Under the pieces are notes generated by a model that saw only the letters and a list, made by a program, of their open reading frames with translations, searched no databases and was not told where the DNA came from. Positions 6,384 through 11,756 of a stretch of 11,756 bases of DNA are shown in pieces. Origin of the DNA: an uncultured Brevibacterium sp. Lineage in GTDB: Bacteria > Actinomycetota > Actinomycetes > Actinomycetales > Brevibacteriaceae. The translations under genes and the position numbers were made by a program. Position 1 is the first letter of the stretch, and each line of letters begins with the position of its first letter. The stretch is from positions 1-11,756 of the forward strand of contig CABTZE010000052.1 of NCBI GenBank assembly GCA_902489215.1, written 5' to 3'.

Positions 6384-6407
6384 CTCTGCTGGCTGGCTTC
6401 CCGCTCC

Positions 6408-6439
6408 CGAGGTGCCGTCAGTCTTCTCTCGACACCTCG
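6408..6439. terminator. Possible hairpin between convergent lacI-type and otsB genes
   Basis: CGAGGTG (6408-6414) is complementary to CACCTCG (6433-6439) across an 18-base loop, spanning the short gap and the otsB stop between the convergent genes. There is no T-run on either side, and the stem is only seven base pairs. It could act as a weak bidirectional terminator, or the match may be chance in GC-rich DNA. Confidence 0.28.
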
Positions 6440-7242
6440 CGTTCGCGGGCGCTCGCCAAATGGGCCAGTGCGCGTGACACAGCGCGCGGGTCCTCCGCCC
6501 GGAACCGGGCCTCGGTCTGGCCGGGCCCCACTTTGACGGTCAGCCCGCCGGGGTAGCGGTTGAGGTGCCGGAAGGCGTCTTCGTCTGTTGTGTCGTCGCC
6601 CATGTAGATGGCGGCGTCGGCGCGTGTGGCCTGCATCAGCTGGTCGATGGCGTCGCCCTTGGTTGTGCTGCGCACGCTGAATTCGACGACGTCGTGGCCG
6701 TGGACAATTCGCACGTCGTCGAGTTCAGCCGACAGTTCGTCGAGCGCCCTGCGGACGATTTCGGCGCCTTCGGGTTCGACTTCGCGGGTGTGGAATGCAC
6801 GCCCCAGCGGTTTGCGCTCAAGCCACATGCCGGAGATCCCCGTGTGGTTTAAGCGCGTATCGAGTTCTTCGTGTGCCGTGTCGATGACATCGAGGACCCG
6901 GATTTCGCGGGTTGAAAGATCGTCCCCGCTTCCCTGGACGGCAGCATCGGGGACGTCTGCCGCATCGGGGACAGACACCTCGGCCCCGTGAGCCCCGTAC
7001 AGCAGCGTGTTGTCCGGGGGAGTGACGACGGAGCGCAGATTGTCGAGGTTGCGGCCGGTGATGAACGCCGTCCACGTGCGCGGCAGGCGGTCCAAGAAGT
7101 CGACTGCGTTGAGGGATTCCGGCAGGGCGCGCGATTCGTACGGGTTGTCCACCAGCGGTGCCATGACGCCGTCGAAGTCGAGTGCAACCAGCAGGAGCTT
7201 CGCCTGGGCCGCCTGTGACAGGGCGTCGTGCAGATCGCTCAT
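6418..7242 (-). CDS. otsB: Trehalose-6-phosphate phosphatase
   Basis: This 274-residue cytoplasmic HAD-superfamily phosphatase converts trehalose-6-phosphate to trehalose, the second step of the OtsA-OtsB route. HAD motif I is VALDFDGVMAPL (19-30), with D22 as the predicted nucleophile and D24 as the acid/base. Motif II is AFITGR (T62), then LYGAHGAE (81-88), a hallmark of trehalose-phosphatases. TTKGDAI supplies the motif III lysine (K195), and GDDTTDEDAF (215-224) is motif IV with the Mg2+-binding aspartates. The usual DGT of motif I reads DGVM here, a small departure seen in some OtsB proteins. The cap domain occupies roughly residues 105-190. Length is normal for the family. ATG 7242 overlaps the otsA stop as ATGA, so the gene is second in a coupled otsA-otsB operon, keeping the phosphatase in step with the synthase and limiting build-up of the intermediate. 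Confidence 0.95.
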   Translation of the reverse strand: MSDLHDALSQAAQAKLLLVALDFDGVMAPLVDNPYESRALPESLNAVDFLDRLPRTWTAFITGRNLDNLRSVVTPPDNTLLYGAHGAEVSVPDAADVPDAAVQGSGDDLSTREIRVLDVIDTAHEELDTRLNHTGISGMWLERKPLGRAFHTREVEPEGAEIVRRALDELSAELDDVRIVHGHDVVEFSVRSTTKGDAIDQLMQATRADAAIYMGDDTTDEDAFRHLNRYPGGLTVKVGPGQTEARFRAEDPRAVSRALAHLASAREREVSRED

Positions 7243-8852
7243 AGCGCGGTTCCGTCGCTGTTCTGTCCCGGTGCCTCGGCTGCCCCTGCGGCCTGGTCCT
7301 GTCCCGACACCTCGTCCGGTGACTCGGTCCCGTCCAGGCCGGTGCGTACCGCGTCGAGGCTGATGGCTGCGGTTTCCAGCGGAACTGGCTCCGTGCCTGC
7401 GATGCGCGCCAGGTCAGAAAGGAAGTTGCCGGCCCACGTGTGCACGGTTTCGTCTTTCAGGCGTTTGCGCATGGGCCGCATGCGGCGGCGCTGTTCGCGC
7501 ACTTCCATGCCGACGGCGCGCATGATGCCGTTCTTCAGTTCGGTGATGTCGTGAGGGTTGATGAGCACCGCCTGGGTCAGCTGATCTGCAGCACCGGCGA
7601 ACTCTGAGAGAACAAGCGCGCCGGAATCATCGGTGCGGCAGGCTGCGTACTCCTTTGCCACGAGGTTCATGCCGTCGCGCAGCGGGGTGACGAGCATGAC
7701 GTCAGCCGCCAGGTAGAACGCCGTCATCTCATCGCGCGGGAACGAGTGGTGGAAGTAGTGGATGACCTGGTTGTGCAAGCCGGAGAATTCGCCGTTGGTG
7801 TGGCCGACGGCCAGTTCGACCTCCGTGCGGATCTGCTTGTAGTGGTCCAGTCTTTCGCGGCTGGGGGTGGCGATCTGCACGAACGTGACTTTGTCCTTGT
7901 TCAGCCGACCTTCGCGCAGAAGTTCGTGAACGGCTTTCAGGCGGTGGCGCAGACCCTTGGTGTAGTCCATGCGGTCGGTGCCGAGGATCACGATGTCCGG
8001 ATCACCCAGTTCGCGGCGGATCTCCTGCGCACGGGCCTGAATCGCAGGGGTGCCCGCCAGTTCGATGAGTGCATCGGTGTCGACGGAAATGGGGTAGTGG
8101 GCGGCCCGCGCGATGTGCTCTTCGGTGCCCAAGTCGGGGTCGGCCGTGACGGTGATGTCGTCGCCCTTGGTGATGAAGCCTGAGTGCTTGCGCACGCAGC
8201 GGCGGAAGTTCGCAGCGTCGGTGGGTCGCTGGAAGCCGATGAGGTCCGCACCCTGGACTCCTCGCAGAATCTCGGAGCGCCACGGCAGCTGGCTGTAGAG
8301 CTCCACCGGCGGGAACGGGATGTGGAGGAAGAACCCGATGCTGACGTCCGGGCGCATGGACCGCAGCAGCTGGGGAACCAGGAACAGCTGGTAGTCGTGC
8401 ACCCACACGGTTGCGTTCTTGCCAGCGGTTTCTGCTGTGCGGATGGCAAAGCGGGTGTTGACTTCGAGGTATTTGTCCCACCACGTGCGGTGGAATGCCG
8501 GAGGGGCGATGACGTCGTGGAACAGCGGCCACAGGGTGCCGTTGGAGAATCCCTCGTAATACATCTGGAAGTCTTCGGAGCTCAAGCGCACCGGCACCAG
8601 ATGCATGCCGTCGTGTTCAAAGGGGTCGACGTCGGTGTCGGTGATTCCGGGCCAGCCGATCCACGCTCCGCTCGCTCGGCGCACAACCGGTGCGAGTCCC
8701 GTTACGAGGCCGCCGGGCGCGGTTTTCCAACCGGGTTCGTCGCCGGAATCATCGCGGTCGATGGGCAGTCGGTTGGCCACAACAAGGAATTCTGGGCCTT
8801 CCGCGGGCGGATCGATGGTGGGCAGTTGATCGGCGGCGTACAGGCGTTTCAC
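7239..8852 (-). CDS. otsA: Trehalose-6-phosphate synthase (GT20)
   Basis: This 537-residue retaining glycosyltransferase transfers glucose from UDP-glucose (or a related nucleotide sugar) to glucose-6-phosphate, making trehalose-6-phosphate in the cytoplasm. Visible motifs are FLVVANRLP (22-30), PGGLVTGL (46-53, nucleotide-sugar loop), VWVHDYQLFLVPQLLR (149-164), FFLHIPFPP (174-182), GTDRMDYTKGL (291-301, with R294 and K299 as donor-phosphate contacts) and TPLRDGMNLVAKEY (389-402), the family signature. Residues from about 488 to the end form an acidic, Ala/Gly/Ser-rich tail not needed for the fold and absent from the roughly 474-residue E. coli enzyme; it is probably disordered. GTG 8852 is supported by AAGGAG (minus strand, 8862-8857) four bases upstream. 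It is first gene of otsA-otsB and divergent from the kinase gene across 128 bp that contains two adjacent palindromes. Confidence 0.96.
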   Translation of the reverse strand: MKRLYAADQLPTIDPPAEGPEFLVVANRLPIDRDDSGDEPGWKTAPGGLVTGLAPVVRRASGAWIGWPGITDTDVDPFEHDGMHLVPVRLSSEDFQMYYEGFSNGTLWPLFHDVIAPPAFHRTWWDKYLEVNTRFAIRTAETAGKNATVWVHDYQLFLVPQLLRSMRPDVSIGFFLHIPFPPVELYSQLPWRSEILRGVQGADLIGFQRPTDAANFRRCVRKHSGFITKGDDITVTADPDLGTEEHIARAAHYPISVDTDALIELAGTPAIQARAQEIRRELGDPDIVILGTDRMDYTKGLRHRLKAVHELLREGRLNKDKVTFVQIATPSRERLDHYKQIRTEVELAVGHTNGEFSGLHNQVIHYFHHSFPRDEMTAFYLAADVMLVTPLRDGMNLVAKEYAACRTDDSGALVLSEFAGAADQLTQAVLINPHDITELKNGIMRAVGMEVREQRRRMRPMRKRLKDETVHTWAGNFLSDLARIAGTEPVPLETAAISLDAVRTGLDGTESPDEVSGQDQAAGAAEAPGQNSDGTAL

Positions 8853-8868
8853 TGTGCTCCTTACTCGA

Positions 8869-8891
8869 CCACAGACTGTGGCGGTGCACCG
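8869..8891. promoter_or_regulatory. Two abutting perfect palindromes upstream of otsA, candidate operator
   Basis: CCACAGACTGTGG (8869-8881; 6-bp arms around one base) is followed without a gap by CGGTGCACCG (8882-8891; 10 bp, perfect). They lie 17 to 39 bases upstream of the otsA GTG, just before its ribosome-binding site, and within the divergent otsA/kinase region. Their position suits a protein-binding site controlling otsA, or an RNA structure in its leader. GCACCGG (8886-8892) can also pair with CCGGTGC (8911-8917). The binding factor is unknown; the neighbouring LacI-type regulators are candidates only by proximity. Confidence 0.4.
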
Positions 8892-8967
8892 GCGGGATGA
8901 CCCTGGGTGCCCGGTGCGTGTTCTGTGCGGAGATCCGGGACTTAACGCCCATCCTACTGAATTCGTC

Positions 8968-8973
8968 TACCCT
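8968..8973 (+). promoter_or_regulatory. -10 element for a leaderless transcript of the protein kinase gene
   Basis: TACCCT (8968-8973) is seven bases before ATG 8981, again placing the predicted transcript start at the start codon. The sequence GAATTCGTCTAC (8959-8970), which runs into this hexamer, is identical to the bases leading into the -10 element of the transporter promoter (minus strand, 248-237). No strong ribosome-binding site precedes the ATG. Confidence 0.45.
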
Positions 8974-8980
8974 GTTGGTG

Positions 8981-10699
8981 ATGAATCTGCAGACAGTCGG
9001 CGGCTACCGCCTGGGCGAAAAACTCGGCTCGGGCGGCATGGGCGTCGTGTATAAGGGCTATGACGACCACGATCGTCCCGTCGCGGTGAAAGTCCTCAAC
9101 CCCAGCATTGCGGACGACGAACCTTCCCGCATGCGCCTGGCCCGCGAAGTCCGCACTCTGCAGCGCATTTCCCACCCGCGGATCGCGGCCGTCATTGACG
9201 CCGACCTCGAAGCTGATCACCCGTACATCGTCACGGAGTTTGTATCCGGCACGACACTGCTTGAGGACGTCCGCTCCGGTGGTCCCTTCTCGGAATCTGA
9301 GCTGGTGCACTTCGGGCACGCGCTGATTGATGCGCTTGAAGCCGTGCACGCGGCCGGTGTTGTCCACCGCGATCTCAAACCCGCCAATGTCATGATCTCC
9401 GACGGCGAACCCGTGGTGATCGACTTCGGCATTGCGCAGGCCGCTGACGAGGTGACTGTCACCGTGACCGGTCTGGTCATGGGAACTCCCGGCTACCTGT
9501 CTCCCGAGGTGGTCGAAGGGGGAGATTCGGCACCCTCAACTGACTGGTGGGGTTGGGGTGCGACGATGGCCTTTGCCGCCACGGGACGCAATCCCTTCGG
9601 CGGTGGCGGCATTGACGCGGTCATCGCCCGAGTGGCGACCGGCCGAGCTGATTTGGAGGGCTGCCCGGAGCGCATCGTCCCCATCATCCGGGCTGCTCTG
9701 CACCCCAAACCTGCGAACCGTCCTGCGGCTGACGAACTGCTGGGCGCGCTCATCGATGTCGAAGAGGGGCGAATGCCCTCCATCGGGCGGGCTCCAGAAA
9801 ACCCCACGGCAGTGCAGCCGCCAGCGGTCGGCCCCACGAACGTCTACCCGCACCCGCAGTCGCCAGCACCCCAGTGGGCGCCTCCCCAGCACGGATCCCT
9901 AGGGCCCCCTCAGCGGTCCTATCCGCCCCGGCAGCCGGCTCCACCTCGCTCACCTGCCCTGCACCAGTCCCCAGCGCCCGGGTACCAACCGCACTCACCG
10001 GCGCCAGTCGTGCCGCACAATGCCGTCAGTCCCGTGGCTCAGCAGGCAGTGCAGCACCCGGCGCATCGTCCCTCTTATCCGAATGCGGGCTATGTCCAGC
10101 CGCCAGTGCAGAAGTCCCTCAAGGGACGCCTCCCCACCTTCGGGGCTGTCATGCTCGGCATGGCGGCCGCGGTCTTTGCGCCGCTGATCATGGTGATCGT
10201 CTCCTACGCGTGGCAGGTGCTGGCGCGCACCTTCGGCAAAGTACACGTGATTGTGCGCAGGCGACGCTTCTACGAAGGACCCGACAGCGCAAAGTGGGGC
10301 TTCCTGTCCCACGGGCCCGCCGCGTTCTTCAGTTCGCTGTTCCTCAGCATCTTCGCGACCATCCTGCCCGTCATGGCGGGTGTTGCAACATTCATCTTGG
10401 CCCACCTGAACTTTGTGCAGTTCGGCGACGGCCCGCTGCCGGTCACAGTGGAGCTGTTGATCGCCTCGTTCGTGTACACGCTTGTTCTGTGGCTGGGGCC
10501 GGGTGCGGAGATGCTGCGCCTGGGCACGCGTCTGACCTTTGACCGGTGCACGGGGTCTTCGCGGGCAGCGGGGATCATCATCGGGGTTGTTCTGCTGATC
10601 GCCGCGGCGTTCCTCCTGTCGGCGGTGCTCGCCTCCGACAGCTTCGACCTGTGGCCTCTGCCGCCGGAGATCCTGGACTCCATACCGCAGCTCACATAG
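8981..10699 (+). CDS. Hanks-type Ser/Thr protein kinase with a C-terminal four-helix membrane domain
   Basis: This 572-residue protein has an N-terminal cytoplasmic kinase domain (about 9-260): glycine loop LGSGGMGVVYKG (15-26), catalytic lysine K37 (VAVKVL), E56, HRDLKPANV (129-137, D131), DFG (148-150) and GTPGYLSPE (168-176). Threonines in the activation segment (EVTVTVTGLVMG, 157-168) are candidate autophosphorylation sites. The TDWWGWGATMAFAATG stretch is an actinobacterial variant of subdomain IX. Residues 270-375 are a Pro/Gln/Ser-rich linker with repeated SPAP-type motifs. Four predicted membrane segments follow at about 386-412, 447-476, 487-508 and 528-552, with a basic loop between the first two (VRRRRF). 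There is no PASTA domain, so it is not a PknB-type peptidoglycan sensor. ATG 8981 is chosen because the kinase fold begins directly after it and a -10 element lies seven bases upstream; the longer frame to 8690 is antisense to otsA. Its substrates are unknown. Confidence 0.93.
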   Translation: MNLQTVGGYRLGEKLGSGGMGVVYKGYDDHDRPVAVKVLNPSIADDEPSRMRLAREVRTLQRISHPRIAAVIDADLEADHPYIVTEFVSGTTLLEDVRSGGPFSESELVHFGHALIDALEAVHAAGVVHRDLKPANVMISDGEPVVIDFGIAQAADEVTVTVTGLVMGTPGYLSPEVVEGGDSAPSTDWWGWGATMAFAATGRNPFGGGGIDAVIARVATGRADLEGCPERIVPIIRAALHPKPANRPAADELLGALIDVEEGRMPSIGRAPENPTAVQPPAVGPTNVYPHPQSPAPQWAPPQHGSLGPPQRSYPPRQPAPPRSPALHQSPAPGYQPHSPAPVVPHNAVSPVAQQAVQHPAHRPSYPNAGYVQPPVQKSLKGRLPTFGAVMLGMAAAVFAPLIMVIVSYAWQVLARTFGKVHVIVRRRRFYEGPDSAKWGFLSHGPAAFFSSLFLSIFATILPVMAGVATFILAHLNFVQFGDGPLPVTVELLIASFVYTLVLWLGPGAEMLRLGTRLTFDRCTGSSRAAGIIIGVVLLIAAAFLLSAVLASDSFDLWPLPPEILDSIPQLT

Positions 10700-10754
10700 C
10701 CTGCCTTCGGCGTTCCATCCGAACCGCATGTGATTCCGCGGCACGGAGCGCAAG

Positions 10755-10760
10755 TAGGAT
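10755..10760 (+). promoter_or_regulatory. Candidate -10 element of the DsbA-like gene
   Basis: TAGGAT (10755-10760) lies about 40 bases before ATG 10800. A start near 10767 would give a leader of roughly 33 nt holding two purine-rich stretches: GGAGGAA (10781-10787), strong but 13-14 bases from the ATG, and GGAGA (10792-10796), closer than usual. No clear -35 hexamer is seen. Co-transcription with the kinase gene across the 100-bp gap cannot be ruled out. Confidence 0.35.
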
Positions 10761-10799
10761 TGTCGGTGAAATCTTCAACCGGAGGAACAGCGGAGAAAC

Positions 10800-11633
10800 A
10801 TGGCGAAGAAACCGTCGAACACTGACCGCCGTGCGGCAGCGCGCGAAAAGGCGCGCCAGATTGCCGAAGCGCAGGCGCGCAAGCAGAAGACAGCCAAGCG
10901 TGTGCTCTACATCGGAGTCGCTCTCGTGGCGGTCCTGGTTCTGGTTGTGGTGGGCGTGCTCATCTACCAGTCCACGCGCCCGGCCGACCAGCCGCAGGGC
11001 TACAGCGACGGTTCGGTCACCTTCGTCAAGGACGGCGATGGGGTGGCGCTGACGGAAGATCCGGCCAAAGACAGCAAGGACGCAAAGGACAACGCGCCCA
11101 ACGTCAAGGTGTTCCTCGACTACCAGTGCCCAGCCTGTGGGCAGTTCGAAGGTCTCAACGGCAAGGGGCTTGGAAAGCTCGCCGATGACGGCGATATTTC
11201 GCTGACCTTCCAGCCGGTGGCGCTGCTGGACAACCGGTCCGGCGGCACGAAGTACTCGACCCGGTCGGCCAACCTCATGATGTGTGTTGTCGACTCCGGC
11301 CAGGCCGATAAGTTCCAGGAACTGTCGCTCGGCCTGTTCTCCAACCAGCCCGAAGAGGACGGAACGGGTCTTGATGATCAGAAGATGCTCGACCTGGCCA
11401 AGAAGGCCGGAGTCGACGTGGACAAGAAGATCAACACCGCTGAGGATGATGTGACCGTCACGGACTGCGTGAACAACATCCAGTTTGAGGACTATGTCAC
11501 CCAGTCGACGAAGGAAGCCCTCAACAACGGGCTCAAGGGCACCCCGACGGTGCAGGTCAACGGCGAGAACGTCGGTGACTGGAGCGACCAGCAGTCGTTC
11601 TTCGCCGAAATCCTCCAGGCTCAGAAGAAGTGA
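10800..11633 (+). CDS. Membrane-anchored DsbA-like thiol:disulfide oxidoreductase
   Basis: This 277-residue protein starts with a strongly basic, Ala/Lys/Arg-rich cytoplasmic tail (1-34), followed by one membrane segment (about 35-56, YIGVALVAVLVLVVVGVLIY) acting as an uncleaved signal anchor. The rest is outside the membrane. After a charged linker, the thioredoxin fold holds the CPAC active site (110-113, in FLDYQCPACGQF) and the cis-proline loop GTPTVQVNG (247-255, P249). This is the layout of actinobacterial DsbA-type proteins that introduce or rearrange disulfides in exported proteins. Two more cysteines, C162 (MMCVVD) and C223 (TDCVNN), could form a second, structural disulfide, as reported for mycobacterial DsbA. 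No DsbB/VKOR partner is in the window. ATG 10800 is preferred because it begins the typical MAKK-type tail. A hairpin follows the stop. Oxidase versus isomerase activity cannot be told from sequence. Confidence 0.92.
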   Translation: MAKKPSNTDRRAAAREKARQIAEAQARKQKTAKRVLYIGVALVAVLVLVVVGVLIYQSTRPADQPQGYSDGSVTFVKDGDGVALTEDPAKDSKDAKDNAPNVKVFLDYQCPACGQFEGLNGKGLGKLADDGDISLTFQPVALLDNRSGGTKYSTRSANLMMCVVDSGQADKFQELSLGLFSNQPEEDGTGLDDQKMLDLAKKAGVDVDKKINTAEDDVTVTDCVNNIQFEDYVTQSTKEALNNGLKGTPTVQVNGENVGDWSDQQSFFAEILQAQKK

Positions 11634-11639
11634 GTGAGG

Positions 11640-11680
11640 GCGGTCTGCGGCTGTGCCCGACGAGGTTTGCCGCAGACCGC
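11640..11680 (+). terminator. Hairpin terminator after the DsbA-like gene
   Basis: GCGGTCTGCGG (11640-11650) and CCGCAGACCGC (11670-11680) form a perfect 11-bp GC-rich stem with a 19-base loop, starting seven bases after the stop codon. There is no immediate T-run (only TTTT at 11692-11695), which is common for terminators in GC-rich actinobacteria. Confidence 0.7.
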
Positions 11681-11693
11681 ACGCCCACTGATT

Positions 11694-11721
11694 TTGCCTG
11701 TGCGAGCTGGTGGACTAAACT
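11694..11721 (+). promoter_or_regulatory. Promoter at the right edge for a gene outside the window
   Basis: TTGCCT (11694-11699) is separated by 16 bases from TAAACT (11716-11721), the best plus-strand two-part promoter in the window. Transcription would start near 11728, directly after the terminator of the preceding gene. The remaining 28 bases contain no start codon but a small hairpin, CGGAG (11731-11735) with CTCCG (11743-11747). A stable RNA such as a tRNA starting near the edge is one possibility; a coding gene with a leader is the other. The window ends before this can be decided. Confidence 0.5.
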
Positions 11722-11756
11722 GCTCACGAACGGAGGGCCTCACTCCGCCCGCCTCC

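Noticed and set aside
7746..8183. Plus-strand open frame inside otsA rich in Val/Asp/Gly
   Set aside because: It is opposite the conserved catalytic region of OtsA; its composition is that of an antisense shadow.
8690..8980. 97-residue N-terminal extension of the protein kinase
   Set aside because: It runs antisense through the otsA start, and the kinase fold begins right after ATG 8981, which has its own -10 element.
11751..11756. Start of a tRNA at GCCTCC
   Set aside because: Six bases are not enough to identify a tRNA; it is only mentioned as a possibility under the right-edge promoter.

Overview
The window is GC-rich throughout, with GTG starts, 4-bp stop/start overlaps, long antisense shadow frames and TANNNT-type promoters placed 6-7 nt before start codons. 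Together with the gene families present (a CysRS-RlmB pair, a DUF4032-type protein, the OtsA-OtsB trehalose route, a membrane-anchored Hanks-type kinase and a membrane-anchored DsbA-like protein), this points to a chromosomal segment of an actinobacterium. Micrococcales or a neighbouring order is most likely, but the species cannot be read from the sequence. I see no insertion sequence, phage gene, CRISPR array or complete RNA gene.

Layout, left to right. At 1-198 (-) is the N-terminal 66 residues of a sodium:neurotransmitter-symporter-family transporter, with a good promoter. At 373-2753 (+) is the housekeeping translation pair cysS-rlmB. At 2757-4255 (-) is a coupled pair: a short MsmK/UgpC-like ABC ATPase with several altered catalytic motifs, then a kinase-like protein that ends where its usual C-terminal DUF4032 domain should begin. 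Divergent from these, at 4384-6383 (+), are two overlapping LacI-type regulators. At 6418-8852 (-) is the otsA-otsB operon. Divergent from otsA, at 8981-10699 (+), is a Ser/Thr protein kinase with a proline-rich linker and a four-helix membrane domain. At 10800-11633 (+) is a membrane-anchored DsbA-like oxidoreductase, followed by a hairpin terminator. The right edge has a promoter whose product lies outside the window.

How they may work together. OtsA makes trehalose-6-phosphate from UDP-glucose and glucose-6-phosphate, and OtsB dephosphorylates it to trehalose. Two LacI-type regulators sit beside this operon, and palindromes lie directly upstream of otsA, so sugar- or stress-responsive control is plausible but unproven. 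The most unusual part is the 2757-4255 pair. The ATPase keeps Walker A and B but has changed its Q-loop, signature, D-loop and H-switch residues and lacks the C-terminal regulatory domain. It is translationally coupled to a kinase-like protein that has kept its catalytic-type residues but lost its C-terminal domain. No permease or binding protein is nearby, so this may be a repurposed, non-transport module. The alternative is neutral decay.
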